From positions 1 through 64,000 of the forward strand of contig NZ_JAAMQM010000013.1 of the NCBI RefSeq assembly GCF_013523055.1: a DNA stretch of 64,000 bases. The letters run 5' to 3'. The translations under genes were made by a program, and so were the position numbers. A model generated the notes under the pieces. The model saw only the letters and a program-made list of their open reading frames with translations, had not been told where the DNA came from and searched no databases. Below are positions 1 to 8,456 of this stretch, in pieces. Source of the DNA: Pseudomonas capeferrum (lineage in GTDB: Bacteria; Pseudomonadota; Gammaproteobacteria; Pseudomonadales; Pseudomonadaceae). Each line of letters begins with the position of its first letter. Positions within the stretch are counted from its first letter, which is position 1.

Positions 1-345
1 TCGAGCATTACAACGAGCAGCATCCGCATAGCGCCTTGAAATATCGGTCGCCGCGAGAGTTTAGGCGCTTGGCAGCAGCATCAATTTAACGGGGAGTTGG
101 TGTCCGGTTCGGTAGGGGCAAGTCCAGGCCCCATGTCTAGATCTGCCAGTCTCCTGGGATGCCGGATCGGCCTGCATAGGATTACAAGACGGCACAAGGT
201 CCTAATGTCAGTCATTGAAGGAAGCAGTGGGTTAAGGTGCTGGTCCCGCGAAGAGGCCAAAAGCGTCACTGAAGATTCGGAAGCCGCACTCAACTGCTGC
301 ATCGAAATGTGATGGTTCCCTTAACTGTCCGGCCCAAGCCCCCGT
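1..345. other. Left edge, no supportable gene
   Basis: No open frame here has convincing composition, a ribosome site or recognisable protein similarity. The two short frames on opposite strands mirror each other, as chance frames in GC-rich DNA do. The stretch lies beyond the 3' end of a decayed regulator gene and may itself be degraded sequence. Confidence 0.5.
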
Positions 346-1390
346 CTACAGCTTCGGATCCAGCCCCCCCCGCTTGTCATGCCAGTCGAGCCGCTCCACC
401 TCGTGCCGACGCTTGCGGAAGCTGTATGGCGTTTCGCCATATTGCTTGCGAAACCAGAGAATGAAGTGCGAGGCATCGGAGAAACCGCAGGCCAAGGCGA
501 TGGTAGTGATGTTCTGACTGGTGTTGACCAGCAATCGACGCGCATGGTCCAGGCGCAGTCTGCGCCAGCAGTTCGCCGGCGGCTCCTGGGTATTGGCGAC
601 GAATTCGCGATGCAATTGCCGGGGATGGGTACCGACGGCCTCGGCCACCGCCTTGAGTGACAGGGAGACATCGAGGTGGCACGCATGAAGGCGATCGCGC
701 GCTGCATACGATCGTTCTCATAGACGTCTTGCGCACCCGGTGCATTCCTGCTCTTCGCGACGCTCATCCACCAACAGATAGTCCAATCCCTTCTGCGCCC
801 GCACGGCCCCACAATGACGGCGGATCAGGCTGGCCGCCAGATCGATGGCCGCGCCGCCCGGACACGTGATGATGCCGCGGTCATCGACAAAGCTCTTGTC
901 GATGACCGCGACAGCTCTGGGAAAGGTCTCCTTAAATTTGTCCCGCAGGGTAAAATGCACCGCCCAACGCCGTCATCGAGCAGGCCGGCCCGACCTAGCA
1001 CGAAGGAGCCCGAACACAGGGCAATGATCGGGATGCCAGCCGCGTGGACGTCCCGCAACGCTCCAACAGCCAGCCGGGCGGGTTGCGCGTCTCTGCCATA
1101 AGCCCGCCCGCGAGCACGATGTAATCGTAGCGCGCCCAGAAATCGAGAGGTTTGGTGGGAGAGATCGGCATGCCGCAACTGGCGGTGATCGGCAGGTCAT
1201 CGATGGTCATCCAGCCCTACTGACAATGCACCTGATGGCTGCGGAACGACTTGTCCGCCGCGAAACGCAGGGAGTCCACCCGCCCCGCCACGGGCACCAG
1301 CGTGAATTGGTTCAACAAGACGAAACCGACTCGCAGCTCGGGCTTGATCTCGGGCGGCGCCACCGGTTGCCTTGGGGCTGCGAGAAGCAT
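346..1390 (-). pseudogene. Decayed GlxA-family transcriptional regulator (DJ-1/PfpI + AraC)
   Basis: Pieces of one AraC-type regulator with an N-terminal DJ-1/PfpI amidotransferase-like domain can be read in order, but in several frames. The N-terminus starts at the ATG at 1390 (MLLAAPRQP, then VGFVLLNQFTLVPVAGRVDSL). It meets an in-frame TAG at 1217-1219 just before GWMTIDDLPITASCG. A frame change follows near 1070, and the DJ-1 core (AGIPIIALCSGSFVLGRAG, then FVDDRGIITCPGGAAIDLA) continues in other frames. The AraC helix-turn-helix (ACGFSDASHFILWFRKQYG) closes the gene in a further frame, ending at 346. One stop and at least three frameshifts make function very unlikely. Family members usually sense small metabolites and activate a neighbouring catabolic gene. 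No obvious target remains here. Confidence 0.85.
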
Positions 1391-1598
1391 GAACGCCTGT
1401 CTCCGGAAGAGTCGAAGGTAGCCTGCTCGTGCGATTCTACGGCTGTGCCCAGGTCCGACCTATCATACTTCGCACGATTTACAGAATATCCAGGACACTG
1501 GATGACAGGTGCCCGACGCAGAGCGACGGCGAACCGTCATGCCCCGACGGTGCCAGAGCGGAACCGTCTCGTGCAAGCAGGGCTGGCCGCCCCGCTCG

Positions 1599-3545
1599 CT
1601 AACCGCAGCCGACCAGCGTGCGCCTTACCTTGTCCAGCAGTTCGCCGATCTGAAATGGCTTGATCAACATGTCCATGCCCTCACCAAGGAAGGCCTGCCG
1701 GTCCAGGGCCGTTTCGGCATAACCGGTCATGAACAACACCGGCAGCCTCGCTCGATAGGTACGGGCATGATCGGCGAGCTCACGGCCGTTCATGTCGGGC
1801 AGACCGACATCGGTAAGCAGCAATTCGATGCTCGGATCATGCTCGAGCTGCTGCAGCGCCTGCTCGATGGTTTCCGCCTGGCTGCACCGGTAGCCGGCGT
1901 CGACCAGGACCTCGACCACCGACGTTCTCACCGACGCCATGTCCTCGACGATCAGTACATGTTCACCGGCACCGCGCTGGCCCGGCGGCAACGGCGTAGC
2001 CTTGGCCGCGGCCACGGCATCGCTGGCCGGCAGCATCAAGGTGACTTCCGTACCCTGCCGCGGCACGCTGCGGATGTTGGCGTGGCCACCGGACTGGCGG
2101 GTAAAGCCGTAGATGGTCGACAGCCCCAGGCCAGTGCCCTGGCCCAAGGGCTTGGTGGTGAAGAACGGATCGAACACCTTGTCGATCAGCGAAGGTTCGA
2201 TGCCACTGCCGTCGTCACGCACCGAAACCGCGACATAAGGCCCGTCGGCCAGCTTGGGGTCGCCATGGGACCACGAGGCATAGGTCTTAACCCAGATATG
2301 CCCCCCCTGAGGCAAGGCATCGCGAGCGTTGATCACCAGATTCAGCACCGCGCTTTCGAGCTGGACCGGGTCTACCAGGGCGATGGCGGGCCGGTTGGCG
2401 AGCTCCAGGCGCAGAGTAATGCGCTCGCCGATGGTACGCGCCAGCAGCTCCTCCAGCGAGCGTACATGCTCGTTGACGTCCACCGGGCGGGTGTCGAGCG
2501 GCTGCTGGCGGGCGAATGCCAGCAACCGATGGGTCAGAGAGGCGGCGCTCATCGCTGAGCTCAAGGCGGCCTCGGCATAGCCCTGGACGCGTTCGGTACG
2601 GTTCTCGGCGACGCGTTTCTTGATCAGTTCGAGGCTAGTGATGATCCCGGTGAGGAGGTTGTTGAAATCGTGGGCGATCCCGCCGGTGAGACTGCCGAGG
2701 GCGTCCATCTTCTGCGCCTGCAGCAGTTGTGCCTCGGTACGCGCTCTTTCCGCGACCTCCTTGGCCAGCTGCGAATTGGCATTATCGAGCTTGGCCAGAT
2801 GAGACCGCTCGCGGTGACGGTGTTCGGTGATGTCCTCGACGAAGACCAGGCTCAGCCCAGGGGTACGATACGGGGACAGCTGCCACTCGGTTTCGCGCAA
2901 CTGGCCCTGTACCCGCAGGTTCAGGGTCGCCTTCCAGCGTTCGCCCTCGGCCAGGCGCAGGCGCAGTTCGCTGGTCACCTCGTCCTGGTCATCGGCCAGG
3001 CATTGCAGGATGCCCCCCGCTTCCAGATTGCCCTGGACCAGTCGAGAGAACGCATGATTGCACTCATGCACTCGCAGGTCGGCATCGAGTACGGCGATCG
3101 GGGCCGAGACATGGGTAAAGATTTCACGAAAACGCGCCTCGCTTTCGCGCAAGGCGTTTTCGCTGTCGCGCACGCGCATCAAGGTGCGCAGGGTGGCCAG
3201 CAAGACATCCGGATCGACCGGGTGGACCAGGTAGGCATCGGCGCCGGCATTGAGGCCGGTGATGATGTCGCCGGTCTGGATCGAAGCGGCCGATACATGG
3301 ATGACCGGCAGCAAGGCGGTGCGAGGCGTGGCGCGCAGGGAGCGGACGATGTCGAACCCGCTCATATCGGGCAGGTTGACGTCCAGGATCAATGCATCGA
3401 AGGTCTCGGCGTGTATGAGCTCGAGCCCCTCCCCGCCGGTCCCGGCTTCCAGCACATCGTAGCCATGCCGCTCGAGGCGCCGACGCAGTGCATAGCGGGT
3501 AGCGACGTTGTCATCGACGATCAGCAGGCGCAGCTCACGATTCAT
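1599..3545 (-). CDS. Hybrid sensor histidine kinase/response regulator (REC-PAS-HisKA-HATPase-REC)
   Basis: A 648-residue cytoplasmic phosphorelay protein. The N-terminal receiver domain (about 5-120) has phospho-acceptor Asp55 in LILDVNLPDMSGFD. A PAS domain (about 135-250), a HisKA dimerisation box with [15 protein letters not shown], an ATPase domain (NLVINARDA, then GTGLGLSTIYGF) and a C-terminal receiver with LLTDVGLPDMNG follow. The first receiver has His where the conserved switch Lys normally stands (YLVHPVD), while the second keeps it (LIKPF). The ATG at 3545 was chosen because MNRELRLLIVDDN begins the receiver fold. It overlaps the stop of the upstream kinase gene by 11 bases, and the longer frame upstream is shadow. 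There is no DNA-binding domain, so the output must pass through phosphotransfer to another protein. It is the last gene of the stressosome operon. Confidence 0.93.
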   Translation of the reverse strand: MNRELRLLIVDDNVATRYALRRRLERHGYDVLEAGTGGEGLELIHAETFDALILDVNLPDMSGFDIVRSLRATPRTALLPVIHVSAASIQTGDIITGLNAGADAYLVHPVDPDVLLATLRTLMRVRDSENALRESEARFREIFTHVSAPIAVLDADLRVHECNHAFSRLVQGNLEAGGILQCLADDQDEVTSELRLRLAEGERWKATLNLRVQGQLRETEWQLSPYRTPGLSLVFVEDITEHRHRERSHLAKLDNANSQLAKEVAERARTEAQLLQAQKMDALGSLTGGIAHDFNNLLTGIITSLELIKKRVAENRTERVQGYAEAALSSAMSAASLTHRLLAFARQQPLDTRPVDVNEHVRSLEELLARTIGERITLRLELANRPAIALVDPVQLESAVLNLVINARDALPQGGHIWVKTYASWSHGDPKLADGPYVAVSVRDDGSGIEPSLIDKVFDPFFTTKPLGQGTGLGLSTIYGFTRQSGGHANIRSVPRQGTEVTLMLPASDAVAAAKATPLPPGQRGAGEHVLIVEDMASVRTSVVEVLVDAGYRCSQAETIEQALQQLEHDPSIELLLTDVGLPDMNGRELADHARTYRARLPVLFMTGYAETALDRQAFLGEGMDMLIKPFQIGELLDKVRRTLVGCG

Positions 3546-4410
3546 CGGCAGGTTCCTGTGCAATGGCCAGAGGAATGAGCACATAGAAGGTCGAGCCGAC
3601 ACCTGGCTCGCTCTGGAAGCCGACTTCGCCGCCCAGCAGTACGGCAAAGCGTTTGCAGAGCGACAGGCCAAGTCCGGTGCCGCGCAGGCGTTTCTGCAAT
3701 GGCGAGTCGACCTGGGAGAAGTCCTCGAACAGTGCACCGTGCAGCTCCGGCGCGATGCCGATGCCGGTATCGCTGACCGCGAAGCGCACCCGATCCGGGG
3801 TTTCCAGCACCACCGATACCCGCACCTCACCCCGGCTGGTGAACTTGAGGGCATTGGAAATGAAATTGCGCAGGATCTGCGCGAGTTTCTTGTCATCGGT
3901 GTAGAGACGCGGCAGCCCTTCGGGTTCTTCGAAGATCAGATCCACCGCGGTGACGTCGACGATCGGCCTGAACATGCCGCGCAAGGCTGCGAACAAGTCG
4001 AGCATGTCGAACCAGGCCGGCGAGATGGTGATCCGCCCCGCCTCGATCTTCGCCAGGTCCAGCAGGTCATCGACCATGTCGCCCAGTTCGCGCGTGGCCG
4101 TGCTGATGAACTGCACCTGCTTGTGTTGCTCCGGGCTCAACGGGCCATCCAGTTCATCGGCCAGCAGCCGGGTGATACTGAGTATCGAGCCCAACGGCGT
4201 GCGGAATTCATGACTCATGTAGGAAAGAAAACGACTCTTGAGGTCCGACGCCTGGCGCAACTCGTCGGCCTGGTTGTCGAGCTCGGCATAGAGGGCCAGG
4301 ACGCCCTGGTTGGTCTCTTCGAGCTCTTCGCGCAAGGCACCGTTCTCGGTACGCAGCCGTTCGATCAAGGTTGCCTGCTCGCTGCTGGCCGGGAGGGATG
4401 ACTCAGTCAT
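3535..4410 (-). CDS. Sensor histidine kinase (coiled coil-HisKA-HATPase)
   Basis: A 291-residue soluble kinase with no membrane segment. A heptad-rich region (about 10-75: TLIERLRTENGALREEL) precedes the HisKA box with the phospho-accepting His in SYMSHEFRTPLGSI. The ATPase domain carries the N box FISNALKFT, the G1 box VSDTGIGIA and the G2 box GTGLGLSLCKRFA. The ATG at 4410 overlaps the stop of the upstream phosphatase gene by 8 bases, so translational coupling is likely. In comparable proteobacterial stressosome operons RsbT is thought to act on a downstream two-component system. This kinase and the hybrid kinase that overlaps its 3' end would be the targets, but that is inference from position. 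Confidence 0.92.
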   Translation of the reverse strand: MTESSLPASSEQATLIERLRTENGALREELEETNQGVLALYAELDNQADELRQASDLKSRFLSYMSHEFRTPLGSILSITRLLADELDGPLSPEQHKQVQFISTATRELGDMVDDLLDLAKIEAGRITISPAWFDMLDLFAALRGMFRPIVDVTAVDLIFEEPEGLPRLYTDDKKLAQILRNFISNALKFTSRGEVRVSVVLETPDRVRFAVSDTGIGIAPELHGALFEDFSQVDSPLQKRLRGTGLGLSLCKRFAVLLGGEVGFQSEPGVGSTFYVLIPLAIAQEPADES

Positions 4411-5419
4411 GGAACGGCTCCAGATGGATGACCAGCACCGTGACGTCATCTCGTCCTCGACAGAAATCCCGGTGCAGGACGGTAGCGATCACGGCTGGAT
4501 GACGTGACGCCAGGCCAGGGTAATCTTGAATTTTCCAACGCGATTGCAGACCGTCGCTGTACATGACCAACACACTGCCACTCACCTGAGCATAGTCGAA
4601 CACTTGTGCCTTCCGGTACTGACCGCCCACGATGCCGGGATGCGATGCCAGCCCGCGCGAGCGCTCATGGTCGACCAGGCAGGCGCCGATATTGCCGACA
4701 CCGGCGAAGCCGAGGGTGTCTTGGCGCCGATCGTATTGGGCGATGGCTACCGCCGCGCCGCGGGTGGCGCCCATAGCGTGATGCATGTCGGCGAGCAGGC
4801 TGACGGGATCGTCGAACGCAGAGGCTGCGAATACCGCGGCGCCCGCCTTGGCGGCCCGTTCTGCCTCGATACCGTGGCCGAGCCCATCGACCACCAGCGC
4901 GCTGAGCTCGCCATCGCGGATCGCCAAGTGCCAGGTATCGCCGCAGGCCGGGTCGTCATGCAAAGAGTGCTGGCTGATGCCGACCCGCAAGTCCGGCGCC
5001 TTGTCTTCGCGCGTATGGAACCGCGCCAGCACGACCGCCCCTTTCTCATCGGCATGCACGTCGAACACCTGCGCCTGGCGCGCAATGGCGCCCAGGCCGA
5101 TGCCTTGAGTCCCACGGGATGAATAACCATCGGTCAGACAGGCCTGCAGGTCGAACCCCTGGGCCCTGTCCACCGCCAGCAACTCGATAGCGAAGCCTGT
5201 GGGACGGGGCAGCACGCGCAGGTGCAACTCGCCCCGTCCGGCATGCTTGAGCACATTGCTGGCCAGCTCGGTGGCGACCAGCGCCACTCGGCCGGCATCG
5301 CCCTCGTCGAAGCCATGCTCCTCGGCCAACTTCTGCGCCGTACGCCGCGCATGGCCGACCTGGCTGGAGTCATCGAGCCTGAGGACGTGGCTCAGGCGGG
5401 CACCGAAGTTCATGTCCAT
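4403..5419 (-). CDS. RsbT/RsbW-like ATPase fused to SpoIIE/PP2C phosphatase (RsbX-like)
   Basis: A 338-residue two-domain protein. Residues about 1-140 are a GHKL ATPase of the anti-sigma/switch type, with N-box residues VALVATELASNVLKHAG and a glycine-rich lid around GTQGIGLGAIARQA. Residues about 145-338 are a PP2C/SpoIIE phosphatase with metal-binding motifs VVDGLGHG, YSDGLQSRW and CRGRDDVTVLVI. In Bacillus the separate phosphatase RsbX resets the stressosome by dephosphorylating RsbS and RsbR. By analogy this protein resets the RsbR-RsbS pair encoded just upstream, and its own ATPase domain may dock it on the complex. The start at 5419 overlaps the rsbT stop by 10 bases. Confidence 0.9.
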   Translation of the reverse strand: MDMNFGARLSHVLRLDDSSQVGHARRTAQKLAEEHGFDEGDAGRVALVATELASNVLKHAGRGELHLRVLPRPTGFAIELLAVDRAQGFDLQACLTDGYSSRGTQGIGLGAIARQAQVFDVHADEKGAVVLARFHTREDKAPDLRVGISQHSLHDDPACGDTWHLAIRDGELSALVVDGLGHGIEAERAAKAGAAVFAASAFDDPVSLLADMHHAMGATRGAAVAIAQYDRRQDTLGFAGVGNIGACLVDHERSRGLASHPGIVGGQYRKAQVFDYAQVSGSVLVMYSDGLQSRWKIQDYPGLASRHPAVIATVLHRDFCRGRDDVTVLVIHLEPFHD

Positions 5420-5814
5420 CGGGTGACCGTGATCCGCGTACCCTCGCCTGGAGCGGTATCCAACTCGAACTCGTCGACCAGCCGGCGCGCGCCGGTCAGG
5501 CCCAGGCCCAGGCCGCCGCCCGAGGTCCAGCCATCGGTCAGCGCCAACTTGATATCGGGAATGCCCGGTCCTTCGTCACGGAACACCAGACGCAGGCCGA
5601 TCCGGCCAAAGTCATCGATGATTTCCCAATCCATGTCGCCCCCACCGCCGTAGACCACGGTGTTACGGGCCAGCTCGCTGACCGCCGTGACCATCTTGGT
5701 CAGGTCGACCAGGCGCATGCCACATTCCGTGGCGAGCTTGCGCGCGGTCTGGCGCGCCAGGACCACATCCTGCTCCACGCGAATGGGCTGAGTGCCGCTG
5801 CTGCGTACGTTCAT
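5410..5814 (-). CDS. rsbT: RsbT-type switch kinase (serine/threonine kinase of the stressosome)
   Basis: A 134-residue stand-alone GHKL ATPase matching RsbT in length. Visible motifs are the N box VSELARNTVVYGGGG, the Mg/ATP motif RDEGPGIPD and the lid GWTSGGGLGLGLTGARRLVD. RsbT phosphorylates RsbS and RsbR on stress, leaves the stressosome and activates a downstream partner. The ATG (5812-5814) overlaps the rsbS stop as TGATG, typical of translational coupling and stoichiometric expression. No RsbU phosphatase or sigma-B gene is present, so its partner must differ from that of Bacillus; the kinases downstream are the natural candidates. Confidence 0.93.
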   Translation of the reverse strand: MNVRSSGTQPIRVEQDVVLARQTARKLATECGMRLVDLTKMVTAVSELARNTVVYGGGGDMDWEIIDDFGRIGLRLVFRDEGPGIPDIKLALTDGWTSGGGLGLGLTGARRLVDEFELDTAPGEGTRITVTRWT

Positions 5815-6173
5815 CAGAGGCGTACCCGCTGTTCGAGCAGCTTCATGCCGCGCTCGACATCGAGTGCGGTACTGACGCCTGGCAGGTACAACCCCAGCTC
5901 CACCAGGGTGATCGCCACGGCAGGCTGCATACCGACCAGCACGGTCTCGGCGTCCATGATCTTCGACAGGCTGGAGATGGTGTCGATCATCCGGCCGATG
6001 AACGAGTCCACCATGTCCAGCGCGGTGATGTCGATCAGTACGCCGCGCGCGGAGGTCCGGCTGATGCGCTCGGTCAGATCGTCCTGCAACGTCAGGGCGA
6101 GTTGGTCGTACATGTCGACCTGGATGGTCACCAGCAGGAAGTCGCCCATCTTCAAGATGGGGATACGTTCCAA
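5814..6173 (-). CDS. rsbS: RsbS-type STAS-domain stressosome scaffold
   Basis: A 119-residue single STAS domain. The phosphorylation motif of RsbS proteins is intact: DITALDMVDSFIGRMID, with Ser57 in the DSF position corresponding to the serine phosphorylated in Bacillus RsbS. In the unphosphorylated state RsbS sequesters RsbT. The gene is preceded by rsbR (3-base gap) and overlaps rsbT, giving the canonical R-S-T order. Confidence 0.94.
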   Translation of the reverse strand: MERIPILKMGDFLLVTIQVDMYDQLALTLQDDLTERISRTSARGVLIDITALDMVDSFIGRMIDTISSLSKIMDAETVLVGMQPAVAITLVELGLYLPGVSTALDVERGMKLLEQRVRL

Positions 6174-6176
6174 GGG

Positions 6177-7025
6177 TTACACCTTGGCCAGGCTGATGCC
6201 CAGCCGCGTCAATGCCAGCTTGAGGGCATCGGACAGATTGGCCTTGGTGACCAGGCCACCCAGATCCAGCCCCAGGTGCACGATGGTCTGGGCGATCTGC
6301 GGACGCACGCCGCTGATGATGCAGTCGGCGCCCATCAGGCGGATCGCGGTGACGGTCTTGAGCAGGTGCTGAGCCACCAGCGTGTCGACGGTCGGCACGC
6401 CGGTGATGTCGATGATGGCGATCTCGGAGCCGGTATCGACGATGCGCTGCAGCAGCGATTCCATGACCACCTGGCTGCGTTGCGAATCCAGGGTGCCGAT
6501 CATCGGCAAGGCGAGGACGCCGTCCCACAACTTGACCACCGGGGTGGACAATTCCAGCAGCTCTTCCTGCTGGCGCTTGATCACCGCTTCGCGGGTCTTC
6601 TGGTAGGTACGGATAGTATGCATGGCGAAGCTGTCGAGCAGCTCGGAAACGCTAAGCAACTGCTCGGCAAGGCTCGCCGGTTGATCGCGGTAGTAGTCCT
6701 GAAGGACGGTGAACAGCGGGCCCTTGAGGGCAAAGATGAAATAAGCGGTCTGATGCGAATCGTAACCGAGCAGGGCACGACTGTTGGACAGGCCTTCGAG
6801 GAACCGGCGGGTGTCCGCCCAGCCCGGCGCGGCGATGTTGTTACCGCTGTCGTTGCGAATACCGTCGAGAATCAACCGCAGGAATTCCGCTGTCTGCTGC
6901 TGCACATCTTGCTCTTTCAGGTTGCGAGTAGCGCCATTGGCTTCCAGTGCACCGATCCAGTCACCCAGCAATTTCGACTGCTGGTTCTTGATCGCATCCA
7001 AGGTGCCGTCTTGCAGTGCTGCCAT
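6177..7025 (-). CDS. rsbR: RsbR-type stressosome sensor/co-antagonist
   Basis: A 282-residue protein with an N-terminal helical sensor region (about 1-155) and a C-terminal STAS domain (about 160-280). The STAS half has the RsbR hallmarks IDITGVPTVDTLVAQHL and SGVRPQIAQTIVHLGLDLG. The threonines of VDT (Thr215) and AQT (Thr247) sit where RsbR proteins are phosphorylated. The N-terminal part has no PAS signature that I recognise, so the stress it senses is unknown. The ATG at 7025 was chosen over an upstream in-frame start because AGGAGCGAT lies just before it. It is the first gene of the operon. Confidence 0.92.
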   Translation of the reverse strand: MAALQDGTLDAIKNQQSKLLGDWIGALEANGATRNLKEQDVQQQTAEFLRLILDGIRNDSGNNIAAPGWADTRRFLEGLSNSRALLGYDSHQTAYFIFALKGPLFTVLQDYYRDQPASLAEQLLSVSELLDSFAMHTIRTYQKTREAVIKRQQEELLELSTPVVKLWDGVLALPMIGTLDSQRSQVVMESLLQRIVDTGSEIAIIDITGVPTVDTLVAQHLLKTVTAIRLMGADCIISGVRPQIAQTIVHLGLDLGGLVTKANLSDALKLALTRLGISLAKV

Positions 7026-7386
7026 GTTCCTATCGCTCCTAGATCGAGAATGCGGGCGGTCCCCATGAGAATGGCCAACCCGCAAAGAATGACATTTGCC
7101 GCGTGAAATAGTTGTGCGCCCGGCGGCAGATAATTGCCTTGTGCCATCTACCCGAGCACGAGAAGTAGCGAAGTATGCCCGTTTTGAGTCGCCGGGTCCC
7201 GATCTTGAAAAACATCCCGATCACGGGGGGGTGCAGCCTGGCCTGGGCAACATTCCTGTCTTGCGCGCCTGGTCACAATGCTTGATCCCTGACGGTAGAA
7301 CGTGGCATAGAACCTGGCAACGTTCATCCGCGCGGATGCCGTGGCGCCACGCCGCGGCGCACTGCGCCACTCAGGAGGTTTGTTTC
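7026..7386. other. Intergenic region between divergent rsbR operon and GST gene
   Basis: About 360 bases without a supportable gene. It must carry the promoters for the minus-strand stressosome operon and the plus-strand GST gene. I could not pick out a convincing -35/-10 pair or operator. The only clear signal is the ribosome site CAGGAGG at the right end, just before the GST start. Confidence 0.5.
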
Positions 7387-8229
7387 ATGACCAGCGCACC
7401 TTACACGCCCCCCCGGGTCTGGCAGAACGAGGCGCCATCGGGCGGCCATTTCTCGAGCATCAATCGTCCGATCGCCGGCCCTACCCACGACAAGAAGCTG
7501 CCCCAGGGCGAGCAGCCCTTGCAGCTCTACTCCCTGGCCACGCCCAACGGCGTCAAGGTCACCATCATGCTCGAGGAGCTGATCGCGCTAGGGCATGCCG
7601 GCGCGGAGTACGACGCCTGGCAGATCCGTATCGGTGAAGGCGACCAGTTCTCCAGTGGGTTCGTCGAGGTCAATCCGAACTCGAAGATCCCTGCCCTGCT
7701 CGATTGCAGCGAGCAGCCCGCGGTCCGGGTCTTCGAGTCCGGCTCGATCCTGGTGTACCTTGCGGAAAAGTTCGGCGAATTGTTGCCGACCGAGCGTGCG
7801 TCGCGCACCGAAACACTGAACTGGCTGTTCTGGCAGATGGGCTCGGCCCCCTACCTGGGCGGCGGCTTCGGTCACTTCTATGTCTACGCGCCGGAAAAGC
7901 TCGAGTACCCGATCAACCGCTTCACCATGGAAGCCAAGCGTCAGCTGGACGTGCTGGAGCGCCGTCTTGCCGTAAGCCCGTATCTGGCCGGCGATCATTA
8001 CAGTATCGCCGACATCGCCGTGTGGCCCTGGTACGGACAACTGGTCCGCGGCAGCCTGTACGATGCTGCCGAGTTTCTCTCTGTCGAGGAGTATCCGAAC
8101 CTTCGGCGCTGGGCCGACGAGATCGCCGAGCGCCCGGCGGTGCAACGTGGGACCCGCGTCAACCGGACCTGGGGCGAGGAAGCCAGCCAGGTACCGGAGC
8201 GGCACTCTTCGGCCGACCTCGACACCTGA
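7387..8229 (+). CDS. yghU: YghU-type glutathione S-transferase / disulfide-bond oxidoreductase
   Basis: A 280-residue cytosolic GST of the nu class. After a proline-rich N-terminal extension it shows the thioredoxin-fold start LQLYSLATPNGVKVTIMLEEL, the glutathione-contact motif NPNSKIPAL and FESGSILVYLAEKFGELLP. The C-terminal helical domain begins at TETLNWLFWQMGSAPYLGG and includes the N-capping motif YSIADIAVWPW. Length and extension match YghU, which binds two glutathione molecules and reduces disulfides or organic hydroperoxides. The ATG follows CAGGAGGTTTGTTTC. It is probably monocistronic, with a hairpin just downstream. Confidence 0.9.
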   Translation: MTSAPYTPPRVWQNEAPSGGHFSSINRPIAGPTHDKKLPQGEQPLQLYSLATPNGVKVTIMLEELIALGHAGAEYDAWQIRIGEGDQFSSGFVEVNPNSKIPALLDCSEQPAVRVFESGSILVYLAEKFGELLPTERASRTETLNWLFWQMGSAPYLGGGFGHFYVYAPEKLEYPINRFTMEAKRQLDVLERRLAVSPYLAGDHYSIADIAVWPWYGQLVRGSLYDAAEFLSVEEYPNLRRWADEIAERPAVQRGTRVNRTWGEEASQVPERHSSADLDT

Positions 8230-8235
8230 TGGCCG

Positions 8236-8258
8236 AGGTGCTCGACGCCCGAGCACCT
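8236..8258 (+). terminator. Hairpin after yghU
   Basis: Nine-base perfect stem AGGTGCTCG / CGAGCACCT with a 5-base loop, 7 bases after the GST stop codon. There is no strong T tract, so the terminator call is moderate. Confidence 0.5.
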
Positions 8259-8456
8259 GACCCTTGATCGGCGTGGGAGGTGAACTTCACCTCCCCTTCG
8301 CGCGTGTTGGCCGTTCCCCTGTCCGATGAGCTCGGTGCGCTATGCATTCATGCATCCATGCATTCAGCGAGTTCAGCCATGCCACCTCAGGTTTTTCCAC
8401 GCTTCTTGATACACTCCGCGCCTTTCATTACCCACTTGCAATCACATGGTGGCCGC

